A stretch of 46,099 nucleotides of DNA, taken from the NCBI RefSeq assembly GCF_049310925.1, contig NZ_JBMERP010000028.1, positions 1-46,099 of the forward strand. The letters are read 5' to 3'. This document shows positions 8,725 through 17,290 of this stretch, in pieces. The notes beneath the pieces were generated by a model that searched no databases, had not been told where the DNA came from, and saw only the letters and a program-made list of their open reading frames with translations. Position 1 is the first letter of the stretch; each line of letters opens with the position of its first letter. A program made the translations under genes and the position numbers. The stretch comes from Virgibacillus_F sp049310925. GTDB lineage: Bacteria > Bacillota > Bacilli > Bacillales > Amphibacillaceae.

Positions 8725-9801
8725 TTACGCTAGCTTATTTTTAAATATCTTTAAATCGTCCATGAACGTATTGAATTCTGGAATATTCATTTGCTGCGCT
8801 GAGTCAGATAATGCGACAGCCGGGTCCGGATGAACTTCTGCCATAATTGCATCTGCTCCAATTGCTAAAGCAGCTTTTGCAGTTGGGTAAAGTAAATCTT
8901 TTCTACCTGTTGAATGTGTTACATCTACAACAACAGGTAAATGTGTTTCTTTTTTTAGAATCGGTACTGCCGAAATGTCCAACGTGTTTCGTGTAGCTTT
9001 TTCATATGTGCGAATACCACGTTCACAAAGAATAATTTGATCGTTCCCTTGTGAAATGATATATTCAGCAGCATTTATAAACTCATCAATTGTAGCAGCT
9101 AATCCTCGTTTTAACAGTACTGGTTTTTTCACTCTACCCACTGTTTTTAATAGTTCAAAGTTCTGCATGTTACGAGCACCGATTTGAATTACATCAACGT
9201 ATTCCAATGCTTTCTCAACATCATGAGGGGCCAAAATTTCACTGACAACAGACATCCCTACCTCATCTGCAACTTTCCTTAATATTTGCAAACCCTCTAT
9301 TCCAAGACCCTGAAAATCGTATGGTGAAGTACGCGGTTTGAATGCCCCACCACGCATTAGCGTCAGACCTTGTTCTTTCATTGCTAAAGCTACAGCTTTT
9401 ACTTGCTCGTAACTTTCAACTGCACATGGTCCCATGATGAAATTCTGCTCTCCATTTCCAATCTTTGTACCATTTATATCAACGATTGTATTTTCATGAC
9501 GTGCCTTTCTGGACACTAATAATGCTTTCCTATGATCGTCCTTTTGAAGCTCTAAACTCGCTTTAAAGATTTCTTTAAAGATATGCTGGATAGTTGATGT
9601 TTCAAAAGGTCCTTCGTGATTTTCGATAATTAAATCAAGTGCCTGCCGTTCACGAACTGGATCAAATCTTACCACTCCTTGTTTTTCTTTATGTTCCCCA
9701 ATTTCCTGAACAATTTTGGCCCGTTTATTTAACAATGTTAAAATATCTAGATTTACCTCATCGATTTGGTTACGTAATTCTGTTAATTCATTTACACTCA
9801 T
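8725..9801 (-). CDS. aroG: Bifunctional chorismate mutase / DAHP synthase
   Basis: First enzyme of the shikimate pathway (phosphoenolpyruvate plus erythrose-4-phosphate to DAHP), fused to an AroQ-type chorismate mutase. Residues 1-85 form the helical mutase with LRNQIDEVNLDILTLLNKRA and the VRERQALDLI region. Residues 105-358 form a type I-beta DAHP synthase with GPCAVES (124-130), KPRTSPYDFQG (155-165) and VDVTHSTGRK. In Bacillus enzymes of this architecture (B. subtilis aroA, 358 residues) the mutase domain senses chorismate or prephenate for feedback inhibition. It is the first gene of the operon and lies behind two tyrosine T-boxes. AGGAGG precedes ATG 9801. Confidence 0.95.
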   Translation of the reverse strand: MSVNELTELRNQIDEVNLDILTLLNKRAKIVQEIGEHKEKQGVVRFDPVRERQALDLIIENHEGPFETSTIQHIFKEIFKASLELQKDDHRKALLVSRKARHENTIVDINGTKIGNGEQNFIMGPCAVESYEQVKAVALAMKEQGLTLMRGGAFKPRTSPYDFQGLGIEGLQILRKVADEVGMSVVSEILAPHDVEKALEYVDVIQIGARNMQNFELLKTVGRVKKPVLLKRGLAATIDEFINAAEYIISQGNDQIILCERGIRTYEKATRNTLDISAVPILKKETHLPVVVDVTHSTGRKDLLYPTAKAALAIGADAIMAEVHPDPAVALSDSAQQMNIPEFNTFMDDLKIFKNKLA

Positions 9802-9960
9802 TTGTTTATTCCTCCTGATATTTTTAGTTTTGTTTGTTCAATAATTTCCTTGCATCAATCTATATAAATTTATAGAAAAAATCAGCATCTGCCGATGTAA
9901 ATCCCTTAAGCATTTTACTTTCTTTACGCCTAACAGAAAAGGCATCCCCTCCTAAAATGG

Positions 9961-10050
9961 TTTTAGAAAAATTGGTTTATCGCCAAACCTTATTGCGAAA
10001 GTCTTAGTTGCACTTATGCAGAAAGAAAGTTTTTATACTTTCTTTAGTGC
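9961..10050 (+). repeat. Dispersed repeat family B
   Basis: It begins TTTTAGAAAAATTGG and contains the inverted repeat TTGGTTTATCGCCAAACC, then TTGCGAAAGTCTTAGTTGCA, ATGCAGAAAGAAAG and ATACTTTCTTT (pairing with GAAAGAAAG). The copy at 21903-22006 has the same element order. It sits between the T-boxes and aroG, so it lies in the untranslated leader of the aro transcript. Confidence 0.75.
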
Positions 10051-10051
10051 T

Positions 10052-10304
10052 AAAAAATCGCCCCTGTCGCTTATATAAACGACAGGGACGATTCTCATCG
10101 CGGTACCACCCTTATTGTGAACAAAATGCTGTTCACCTCTTAAAAGCTGTTAACGATCAATGACCGTCTTTCTTTACGTTAAGGTTTCCCTTTTTCAAGA
10201 AAGAAGCTCCAGGACTGTAATTCATGCTAATCTATGACTGATTCACACCACCATCAGCTCTCTGCACAGGGAGATTAGACACTACTTTGATCCTTTCGTT
10301 GCTT
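10052..10304 (-). ncRNA. Tyrosine T-box leader, proximal copy
   Basis: Read on the minus strand it has the Stem I AGTA motif, GCTGATGGTGG, GAATTACAG with the probable specifier UAC (10219-10217, Tyr), and the T-box core AGGGTGGTACCGCG (10112-10099). The UGGU in the core can pair with an ACCA tRNA end. The core is followed by a terminator, GTCCCTGTCG pairing with CGACAGGGGC, and a T-run (10057-10052). The frame UUA would read Leu, but it would lack the purine normally found 3' of a specifier, and the operon is aromatic. Uncharged tRNA-Tyr should relieve termination. Confidence 0.92.
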
Positions 10305-10333
10305 ATGATATATTTAGTTTTTATCTAAGAATT

Positions 10334-10590
10334 AAAAAAGTCCCCACTGATTGATTAATCAGTAGGGACGATTGGATTCGCGGTACCACCCTAGTTGTGA
10401 ATTAAATACTTCACCACTTAGATTTGTTAACGATCAAATGACCGTCTCCTTCTATGTAAAGTTTCTACTTTACGAAGAAAAAGAAGCTCGAGGACTGTAA
10501 TTCATGTTTATCTATGACTGATTCACACCGCCATCAGCTCTCTAACACAGGGAGATAAAACACTACTATGATCCTTTCGTTGCCGTAAAA
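10334..10590 (-). ncRNA. Tyrosine T-box leader, distal (promoter-side) copy
   Basis: A second complete T-box directly upstream of the first and strongly similar to it: GCTGATGGCGG, GAATTACAG with specifier UAC (10499-10497), core AGGGTGGTACCGCG (10392-10379), and a terminator with arms AATCAGTAGGGAC and GTCCCCACTGATT ending in six Ts (10339-10334 on the plus strand as As). Both copies must read through for aroG expression, which should sharpen the response to tyrosine starvation. Confidence 0.92.
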
Positions 10591-10634
10591 TATATAAATT
10601 AACTTTCTAAAATGTTTAAATGTTATAGTTTCAC

Positions 10635-10664
10635 ATTATATGCCAACTTAGAATAGTCTGTCAA
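10635..10664 (-). promoter_or_regulatory. Promoter of the T-box/aro operon
   Basis: On the minus strand a perfect TTGACA (10664-10659) and a perfect TATAAT (10640-10635) are separated by 18 bases. The start site would be near 10628, about 40 bases before the conserved 5' part of the distal T-box. Confidence 0.85.
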
Positions 10665-10693
10665 CACATTTTTAAATATTTTTTTGGTACCTG

Positions 10694-11866
10694 TCACTTA
10701 CCGAATTCTAGCTTTTCACGGATTCGCTCTACTGCTACGTGAATTCTTTCATTTGGTATGGCTAAGGACACTCGAAAATACCCTTCTCCTCCGGGTCCGA
10801 AAATATTACCTGGGGTAAATATTACTCCCGTTTGTTCCAGAACAGTAGCTACAAATTCTTCTGACGTATATCCCCCGGGTACCGGTGCCCATATAAAGAA
10901 ACCTGCATTCGTTGGGTTTGCATCTATTCCGATTGAGCGAAGTGCTTCAACCATAGTATTCATACGCTTTTTATAAATCTGATTGTATTCATTCACACTG
11001 CTTTGATCGCTTGTCAATGCGTGTGCTGCAGCCTTTTGAATTGGAGTAAATACCCCCGTATCGACATTACTTTTGTATATAGACAAAGATTTAATTACTT
11101 CTTTATTGCCGACTACGTACCCTACACGCCAACCAGTCATACTGTAGGACTTTGATAGTGAACCAAACTCAACAGCGTGCTCTTTAGAGCCATTAACCTG
11201 CAATATACTTGGAGCTGTATAATCATTATACGTAACCATATTGTAAGCTGAATCACTTACAATTAGTAGATCATGTTTCTTAGCAAACCCAACGGCCTCT
11301 TCGTAAAAATCAATATCTACTGATGCACCAGTCGGGTTGCTGGGATAATTCAAGAACATCACCTTTGCTTTTTCTAATACATCATTCGGAATTTCATCAA
11401 ACTTTGGTTTAAAATCGTTCGATGCCTCTAAAGACATATCGTAATACTTTCCATCTGCTAAAAGAGTAGCCATTCGATAAACCGGATAGCCGGGATCTGG
11501 ACCTAATACATAATCCCCCGGGTCAATTACAGATGGCAACAAATGCCCTATTCCTTCTTTGGAACCAATTAGGGCAAGAACCTCTGTGTCAGGGTCAAGT
11601 TCTACTCCGTATGATTTCCTGTAAAAAGTAGTAACAGCTTCACGGAATTCAGGGCTTCCTATGAAACTAGGATATTTTAAATTAGCGGGATTCTGAATTT
11701 CTTCTTCAAGCTTCTTTACAATATGCTTTGGTGTCGGTAGATCAGGATCGCCAACACCTAAATCAATAACATCTATACCTGCTTTTAGTGCCTTTTGTTT
11801 CATTTTTTGTACTTCTGCAAATTTATAAGGAGGTATATTTGCCAGCCTGTTTGACTTCGTTTTCAT
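10694..11866 (-). CDS. patA: PLP aminotransferase, probable N-acetyl-LL-diaminopimelate aminotransferase
   Basis: A 390-residue class I/II aminotransferase. LGVGDPDLPTP (36-46), NYPSNPTG (173-180) and the PLP lysine in SLSKSYSMTGWRVGY (K239) are visible. Its closest look-alikes are PatA/DapX of B. subtilis and proteins annotated as LL-diaminopimelate aminotransferase. The neighbouring lysC operon encodes the tetrahydrodipicolinate acetyltransferase and N-acetyl-diaminopimelate deacetylase but lacks the aminotransferase between them. This gene, divergent from that operon, is the obvious candidate for the missing step. A direct LL-DAP aminotransferase would bypass dapH and dapL and is therefore less likely. 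GGGTGG lies 8 bases before ATG 11866. Confidence 0.8.
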   Translation of the reverse strand: MKTKSNRLANIPPYKFAEVQKMKQKALKAGIDVIDLGVGDPDLPTPKHIVKKLEEEIQNPANLKYPSFIGSPEFREAVTTFYRKSYGVELDPDTEVLALIGSKEGIGHLLPSVIDPGDYVLGPDPGYPVYRMATLLADGKYYDMSLEASNDFKPKFDEIPNDVLEKAKVMFLNYPSNPTGASVDIDFYEEAVGFAKKHDLLIVSDSAYNMVTYNDYTAPSILQVNGSKEHAVEFGSLSKSYSMTGWRVGYVVGNKEVIKSLSIYKSNVDTGVFTPIQKAAAHALTSDQSSVNEYNQIYKKRMNTMVEALRSIGIDANPTNAGFFIWAPVPGGYTSEEFVATVLEQTGVIFTPGNIFGPGGEGYFRVSLAIPNERIHVAVERIREKLEFGK

Positions 11867-11939
11867 TTATTAAACCACCCTGTAATCATTTTTTAGACTC
11901 TTAGTTTTATTGCTTTTTAATCTTCGCAGTTGATATAAA

Positions 11940-12162
11940 ACTGCGACGTAACTCACCGCTACGGAAATACACTCGCTGAGTATAGTGTTAAACAATGATG
12001 AACATTTATCTAGTCTGATTGATTGGAGCGGAGGACCGTTGACTCCTGCGGGAACAGCACGAGTCTGAAGACCCCGGAGAGTGGTTTTCTCGAGGAGGCT
12101 GAAGCCGTGCCCGCGGAAAGCAACGGTCCGCAGCGGAAATCAATCTAGCGTTACGTCGCAGT
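11940..12162 (+). repeat. Dispersed repeat family A, copy 1
   Basis: The 223-bp element is bounded by a perfect 13-bp inverted repeat, ACTGCGACGTAAC at 11940-11952 and GTTACGTCGCAGT at 12150-12162. Inside, arms GGACCGTTG (12033-12041) and CAACGGTCC (12121-12129) flank a conserved core with ACTCCTGCGGGAA, GAAGACCCC, GAGGAGGCTGAAGC and GTGCCCGCGGAAAGC. Other copies are at 21411-21580, 24659-25108 and 43808-44330. No transposase is present, so it resembles a MITE or structured intergenic repeat. Confidence 0.8.
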
Positions 12163-12364
12163 CTATAGATTTTGTATCTAAAACAACAATCTTTTACAAC
12201 TGCATATAACTTTATTATCTATCTTGATTATGAACGTAATCATACTAAGTGAACGAATGGTTCGTCAAGGAATTCTTCATACTATTAATGTACTATTTTC
12301 CATTATCCAATGTACGATCACCTTACTCGTTTCTATGTTTTTTTTAAAAGTTAGTAACTTTTGG

Positions 12365-12393
12365 TTTACAATTCTACAAAACTTTCGTATAAT
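12365..12393 (+). promoter_or_regulatory. Promoter of the lysine/diaminopimelate operon
   Basis: TTTACA (12365-12370), a 17-base spacer, then a perfect TATAAT (12388-12393). The transcript would start near 12400, about 25 bases before the lysine riboswitch. Confidence 0.8.
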
Positions 12394-12425
12394 CAATTAA
12401 AACTTTGTTACATAATTAAATAGTA

Positions 12426-12646
12426 TTGGATGAGGCGCAAAGACATCAGTAACTTATTACGGGAAAACTGTAAATTGTAATAAGTGAAAGGGGAATTTGC
12501 CGAAACGGTGTTCTGTTTACAGACAGAGCATAGTTGGATTGTATATTAAGAGTATGCAGTCTGTCATTATTCTCGGATAATGGAGTGCTTCCACTTGTAT
12601 ATAGAAAAAATGTAAACAAGTCGGAATATGCCGGCTTGTTTTTTTT
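12426..12646 (+). ncRNA. Lysine riboswitch (L-box) with terminator
   Basis: The leader has the conserved lysine-riboswitch blocks GATGAGGCGCAAAGACATCAG (12429-12449, junction and P2), GTGAAAGGGGAATTTGCCGAAAC (12484-12506, P3/P4 side), ACAGACAGAGCAT and the closing GGATAATGGAGTGCTTCCA. It ends in an intrinsic terminator whose arms AACAAGTCGG (12615-12624) and CCGGCTTGTT (12631-12640) precede a run of Ts to 12646. Lysine binding should favour termination and switch off lysC and the dap genes downstream. Confidence 0.9.
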
Positions 12647-12714
12647 ATACAATTTCAGGGATTTCACCATCAGTACTAGTAGATAATGATTACAAGTGGA
12701 AAGAAGGGCAGCTT

Positions 12715-13917
12715 ATGAACAGAAGTGTACTTAAATTTGGTGGAACCAGTGTTAGTAGCCTTGAGAAAATAAAAGATATTGCTAATTACCTGAAAGGCCG
12801 TGTTGAGCAAGGTGAGCAATTAATCATTGTAGTGAGTGCAATGGGCAAAACAACAGATGATCTTATGGCGTCAGTTAACTCAATCACCACCTCGCCAAAT
12901 GACCAGGATTTAGCACTGCTTTTAACGACAGGCGAACAACAAACTATCTCTTATTTATCCATTATTTTAAATGACATTGGTGTTAAATCAAAGCCGTTGA
13001 CAGGGTACCAGGCTGGTATTGAAACTGTTGGTCACCATTTAAAAAGTAAGATTTCCAAAATTAACAGCACACTATTTGACCAATTGTTTGAAACCTACAA
13101 CGTGCTAATTGTTGCAGGTTTTCAGGGATTTAATACCGACAATGAGATTACAACTCTAGGTCGAGGAGGATCAGATACAACAGCTGTTGCACTTGCGGCT
13201 GCACATGAGTGCCCATGCGAAATTTATACAGATGTTACAGGTGTCTACAGTACAGATCCAAGAATTTATCCGGAGGCGAAAATGCTCGATGAGGTATCCT
13301 ATGAAGAAATGATGGAAATGAGTGCTCTTGGATCAGGGGTTCTCGTTACCAGAAGCGTTGAAATCGCAATGAACTACAACATTCCAATCTATTTAGGAAA
13401 GACACTATCAGATGTGAAGGGAACTTGGGTAATGGCAAAAACAGAAATGCTAGAGAAAAAGGCAGTAACAGGTGTCGCGCTCGACAAAGATATGATTCAC
13501 GTAACACTTAATTATCCGAACTATGATACAGGTCTATTGGACCAAGCGTTTCTTAATCTGGAGCAGGAAGAAATAAATGTTGATATGATTTCACAAATCA
13601 CCAATAACGAAGGTCTTCAACTTTCTTTCACAATGAAGGATACAGAAGAACACCAGTTACAAAAAATCTTCCTTCGTCTAAAAGAAAATTATCCGGACTT
13701 ATACTTCAAAATTGAAAACCAGTTTGTTAAGGTTTCTGTGATTGGTTCAGGGATGCGTGATATGACTGGAGTTGCTTCTAACGTATTTCGAACTTTCATT
13801 AAAGCGGATATTCCGTTTCACCAGGTAACAACATCAGAAATCAGCATATCCTATGTAGTGGATGCGCATAACGGTAAAAAAGCAGCACATCTTTTGTGCG
13901 AACGCTTCGAATTATAA
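12715..13917 (+). CDS. lysC: Aspartokinase (LysC type)
   Basis: Phosphorylates aspartate to start the lysine, diaminopimelate, threonine and methionine branch. The 400-residue product has KFGGTSV (7-13), VVSAMGKTTDD, TTGEQ and TLGRGGSDTTAVAL in the kinase domain. Tandem ACT domains fill the C-terminal 140 residues (IGSGMRDMTGVASNVF, TSEISISYVV). It resembles B. subtilis LysC more than DapG. The ATG at 12715 is chosen because AGAAGGG lies 6 bases upstream; an in-frame ATG at 12628 lies inside the riboswitch terminator. The lysine riboswitch controls it, and the ACT domains probably give lysine feedback as well. Confidence 0.94.
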   Translation: MNRSVLKFGGTSVSSLEKIKDIANYLKGRVEQGEQLIIVVSAMGKTTDDLMASVNSITTSPNDQDLALLLTTGEQQTISYLSIILNDIGVKSKPLTGYQAGIETVGHHLKSKISKINSTLFDQLFETYNVLIVAGFQGFNTDNEITTLGRGGSDTTAVALAAAHECPCEIYTDVTGVYSTDPRIYPEAKMLDEVSYEEMMEMSALGSGVLVTRSVEIAMNYNIPIYLGKTLSDVKGTWVMAKTEMLEKKAVTGVALDKDMIHVTLNYPNYDTGLLDQAFLNLEQEEINVDMISQITNNEGLQLSFTMKDTEEHQLQKIFLRLKENYPDLYFKIENQFVKVSVIGSGMRDMTGVASNVFRTFIKADIPFHQVTTSEISISYVVDAHNGKKAAHLLCERFEL

Positions 13918-13937
13918 ATATATTGGGGGTTTTTTAT

Positions 13938-14918
13938 ATGGTAAAAATAGCAGTAGTTGGCGCAACAGGGCTTGTAGGACGTAAAATGGTCGATTTATTG
14001 GAGACAAAACAAATTCCTATAGATGAGCTTGTTTTCTTTTCATCCAAACGTTCGGCAGGCTCTGAATTAACTTTCAAGGGCGCAACATATACGGTCGAAG
14101 AACTTACAGAGGAAAAAACAGATGGCGGATTTGATTATGTACTTATGTCAGCAGGAGGCGGTACTAGCTTAAAGTTCTCACCTCTTTTTGAAAAAAATGG
14201 TGCAATCGTTATTGATAACTCTAGTGCTTTCAGAATGGATCCAACTATTGATCTTGTTGTACCGGAAGTAAATCGACCAAAGCTAAACAGAAAAATAATC
14301 GCTAATCCAAACTGCTCAACGATCCAGTCTGTCGTTCCGTTAAAAGTCCTGGATGATGCATACGGCATTGCCCGCGTTAGCTACACCACCTATCAGGCTG
14401 TATCAGGATCAGGGGTCAATGGTGTAGAAGATTTAAAACGTGGTGAACAAGACGAGGAACCGGTCAACTATCCTCATCCGATTTACAACAATGCCATCCC
14501 ACACATCGATGTGTTTGGCGATGATGGTTACACAAAAGAAGAAGTAAAAATGATTGAAGAAACCAGGAAGATTCTGGACTTACCTGATTTAAAGGTCACT
14601 GCCACTTGTGTTCGCGTACCAGTTGAAAATAGTCATGCTGTAGCGATAAATGTCACATTGAACAGCTCCCCTACCGTTACAGAATTGAAAAGTTTATTTG
14701 ATGATAATGAGCATGTCGTCCTACAGGATGATCCGCAAAACAATGTATATCCAATGCAGGTAACTTCAACTGATAAGGAAGAGATATTTGTCGGACGAAT
14801 TCGCAAGGATGACAGCTTCGAAAACACCTATCACGTGTGGGTTACAAGTGATAATTTGTTAAAAGGAGCGGCCTTAAACGCTGTACAGATTTTACAACAA
14901 CTTATGGAAGAGGGATAA
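13938..14918 (+). CDS. asd: Aspartate-semialdehyde dehydrogenase
   Basis: Reduces aspartyl-phosphate to aspartate semialdehyde with NADPH, the second step of the aspartate pathway. The 326-residue product has the nucleotide-binding GATGLVG (8-14), DNSSAFRM (93-100) and the catalytic cysteine in NPNCST (C126), with SGSGVNGVEDL further on. The ATG at 13938 is preferred because GGGGG (13924-13928) sits 9 bases upstream; an in-frame ATG at 13896 overlaps the end of lysC. It is the second gene of the riboswitch-controlled operon; dapA follows after one base. Confidence 0.96.
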   Translation: MVKIAVVGATGLVGRKMVDLLETKQIPIDELVFFSSKRSAGSELTFKGATYTVEELTEEKTDGGFDYVLMSAGGGTSLKFSPLFEKNGAIVIDNSSAFRMDPTIDLVVPEVNRPKLNRKIIANPNCSTIQSVVPLKVLDDAYGIARVSYTTYQAVSGSGVNGVEDLKRGEQDEEPVNYPHPIYNNAIPHIDVFGDDGYTKEEVKMIEETRKILDLPDLKVTATCVRVPVENSHAVAINVTLNSSPTVTELKSLFDDNEHVVLQDDPQNNVYPMQVTSTDKEEIFVGRIRKDDSFENTYHVWVTSDNLLKGAALNAVQILQQLMEEG

Positions 14919-14919
14919 T

Positions 14920-15801
14920 ATGGGACACATATTCACCGGGATTGGTGTAGCAGTAACAACACCTTTTCTCAACAACAAAGTGGATTTTGATAGTTTTAAA
15001 AAGCACCTTGAATTTCTTTTGAAAAATAACGTCCAATGTCTTGTGATTAATGGTACAACTGGAGAAGGTTCTACACTTTCTTTAGAAGAAAAAAATAGTC
15101 TGCTTGAAATTGCTGTTGAAACAGCTGCAGGAAAAGTACCAGTCATTGCAGGAACAGGATCAAACTCAACTGAAGCCTCTATTATCGCTTCAAAAGATGC
15201 AAAGGCTATTGGTGTAGATGGTTTAATGCTAATTACACCTTATTACAACAAAACGAGTCAACGAGGTTTAATTCAGCATTTCACAACAATTGTTGATGCT
15301 GTGGATATGCCAGCAATCCTGTATAATGTTCCGGCTCGGACAGGGATGACAATCGCACCAGAAACCGTTCAAACACTAAGCACTCATAAAAATATCGTCG
15401 GCCTAAAAGATGCGACAAGTGACTTTAATTATTTTTCACAAGTCAGATTACTGACAGACGCGTCATTTGCAATCTATAGCGGAAACGACGATACGGCTTT
15501 AGCTAGTTTCGGTCTCGGCGGTGAAGGCCTGATTTCGGTAGCGGCAAACGCACTTCCAAATGAATATCAAACGATGTATGAACGGTCTTTAGATAACCTT
15601 GATGAAGCAAGAGCAATTCATTACCGTTTATATCCGCTTGTAACTTTGCTTGGAAACGACGTTAATCCAATTCCGATTAAAGCTCTTACAGCTCACCTTG
15701 GTTTTGGTAATTATGAACTCCGTTTGCCACTAGTACCACTGGATGAAAACGAACAGCATAAACTAACGCAGGAATTCGACGCACTAAAGGAGAGTGAATA
15801 A
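14920..15801 (+). CDS. dapA: 4-hydroxy-tetrahydrodipicolinate synthase
   Basis: Condenses pyruvate with aspartate semialdehyde. The 293-residue TIM-barrel protein has NGTTGE (44-49), YYNK, LYNVPART (134-141, with the catalytic Tyr135) and the Schiff-base lysine in VGLKDAT (K163), at the usual spacing. The ribosome-binding site lies inside the end of asd, one base separates the genes, and translation is probably coupled. The step commits flux to lysine and to diaminopimelate for the cell wall; in a spore-former the pathway also feeds dipicolinate. Confidence 0.97.
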   Translation: MGHIFTGIGVAVTTPFLNNKVDFDSFKKHLEFLLKNNVQCLVINGTTGEGSTLSLEEKNSLLEIAVETAAGKVPVIAGTGSNSTEASIIASKDAKAIGVDGLMLITPYYNKTSQRGLIQHFTTIVDAVDMPAILYNVPARTGMTIAPETVQTLSTHKNIVGLKDATSDFNYFSQVRLLTDASFAIYSGNDDTALASFGLGGEGLISVAANALPNEYQTMYERSLDNLDEARAIHYRLYPLVTLLGNDVNPIPIKALTAHLGFGNYELRLPLVPLDENEQHKLTQEFDALKESE

Positions 15802-15803
15802 AT

Positions 15804-16535
15804 TTGAAGATCCTTCTCTTTGGTTATGGAGCTATGAACAAACGTGTTGCAGTACGTGCTGAGGAGCGCGGACACGAGATAACTGGTGTCGTATTGAAAT
15901 CTAAAAAGGACGATGTACCTTATCCAATTTATACAGATTTCAATCGGCTCCCTGTAGCCGATATTCTGATTGACTTTTCTCATCCGGACCTTACAAAAGA
16001 ACTACTAAGATCCGATGTAACCATTCCCCTTGTGATTGCAACCACAGGGGAAAAGGAAACACTCGTCAGTATGTTAAAAGAAAAAGCGGACTATTTGCCT
16101 GTTTTTTATAGTGCAAATATGAGTTACGGTGTGCATATTCTGAAAAAAATAGTGGAATATGCCACCCCCCTTCTTGAATCATATGATATTGAACTGACCG
16201 AAAAGCATCACAACAAAAAGGTGGATGCTCCTAGTGGTACACTCGTTAAATTGTACGATGCAATTAAAGAAATTCGAGGAGACGCTGAACCAATGTATGA
16301 CCGTTATACATATGATTCAAAACGTAAGCAAAGTGAAATTGGCATTCATTCAATCCGTGGCGGGACAATAGTTGGTGAACATGAAGCACTTTACGCTGGC
16401 CATGATGAAACAATTACGATTCAGCACAAGGCACAATCAAAAGACATTTTTGCAAACGGGGCTATAGATGTTGCAGAAAAACTAATTGATAAAAAAAGCG
16501 GTTACTATACTTACTCAAACTTAGGAGATGAATAG
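15804..16535 (+). CDS. dapB: 4-hydroxy-tetrahydrodipicolinate reductase
   Basis: NAD(P)H-dependent reductase making tetrahydrodipicolinate. The 243-residue product has an N-terminal dinucleotide motif (FGYGAMNKRV, 6-15), DFSHP, and the catalytic and substrate-binding ELTEKHHNKKVDAPSGT (130-146). FGYGAMN replaces the commoner G-x-x-G-x-M-G. The start is TTG at 15804, two bases after dapA, with AAGGAG 11 bases upstream. It lies in the fixed order dapA-dapB-dapH. Confidence 0.95.
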   Translation: MKILLFGYGAMNKRVAVRAEERGHEITGVVLKSKKDDVPYPIYTDFNRLPVADILIDFSHPDLTKELLRSDVTIPLVIATTGEKETLVSMLKEKADYLPVFYSANMSYGVHILKKIVEYATPLLESYDIELTEKHHNKKVDAPSGTLVKLYDAIKEIRGDAEPMYDRYTYDSKRKQSEIGIHSIRGGTIVGEHEALYAGHDETITIQHKAQSKDIFANGAIDVAEKLIDKKSGYYTYSNLGDE

Positions 16536-16538
16536 AAA

Positions 16539-17255
16539 ATGAAGGAATTTACAGCAGAAGAAATTATTCAGTACATCAGTAACTCAGACAAAAAAACACC
16601 ACTAAAGGTATACGTAAACACTAGCCTTGATAAAAATGATTTCCCTGAAAGTTTTAAGGTGTTTGGAACGGATGGCTCTTATACTATTTTTACAGATTTG
16701 AAAGACTGGAAACCTTTTTACGCAGAAAATCAGGATAAATTAGTTGATCTTGCTATCGAACAAGACCGTCGAAACAGTGCCATTCCACTACTCGATGCAA
16801 CAGAAGTTAATGCACGAATCGAGCCAGGAGCGTTCATCCGTGAACATGCAGTAATTAACAAAAACGCGGTTATCATGATGGGTGCTGTTATCAATATCGG
16901 AGCAATTGTTGGTGAAGGCACGATGATTGATATGAACGCTGTACTTGGAGGTCGTGCAACAACGGGCAAAAATGTTCACGTTGGAGCTGGCGCAGTGTTA
17001 GCAGGCGTAATCGAGCCACCAAGCGCAAGCCCCGTAGTCGTAGAAGACGATGTACTAATTGGTGCTAATGCAGTAATCCTTGAAGGCGTAACTGTCGGAA
17101 AAGGCGCCGTTGTTGCGGCTGGAAGCATTGTTACTGAAGACGTCGCAGCAGGTGTAGTTGTTGCAGGTGTTCCTGCACGTGTCATCAAACAGGCAAGTGA
17201 AGTAAAAGGTGGTAAAACTGAAATTGTTCAAGCGTTAAGAAAATTAAACCAGTAA
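16539..17255 (+). CDS. dapH: Tetrahydrodipicolinate N-acetyltransferase
   Basis: Acetylates tetrahydrodipicolinate using acetyl-CoA, the step that defines the acetylase branch used by Bacillus and Staphylococcus (called dapD in S. aureus). The 238-residue product has an N-terminal domain followed by left-handed beta-helix hexapeptide repeats (about 85-215: VIMMGAVINIGAIVGEGTMI, GAVLAGVIEPPSASP, VVVEDDVLIGANAVILEG). The length matches the Bacillus family. It starts 3 bases after dapB. The 21-bp-phased repeat array and its terminator-like hairpin follow, so the operon may be partly attenuated here before dapL. Confidence 0.95.
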   Translation: MKEFTAEEIIQYISNSDKKTPLKVYVNTSLDKNDFPESFKVFGTDGSYTIFTDLKDWKPFYAENQDKLVDLAIEQDRRNSAIPLLDATEVNARIEPGAFIREHAVINKNAVIMMGAVINIGAIVGEGTMIDMNAVLGGRATTGKNVHVGAGAVLAGVIEPPSASPVVVEDDVLIGANAVILEGVTVGKGAVVAAGSIVTEDVAAGVVVAGVPARVIKQASEVKGGKTEIVQALRKLNQ

Positions 17256-17290
17256 ATTTTGTTTAGTACAAAATCTGCTTATAGAGAGAT

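Noticed and set aside
10217..10219. Leucine (UUA) specifier for the T-boxes
   Set aside because: UUA would be followed by C, not the usual purine; UAC is followed by A and fits the aromatic operon and the UGGU antiterminator bulge.
12446..12670. 74-residue minus-strand open frame upstream of lysC
   Set aside because: It lies entirely across the lysine riboswitch and terminator, whose conserved blocks explain the sequence.
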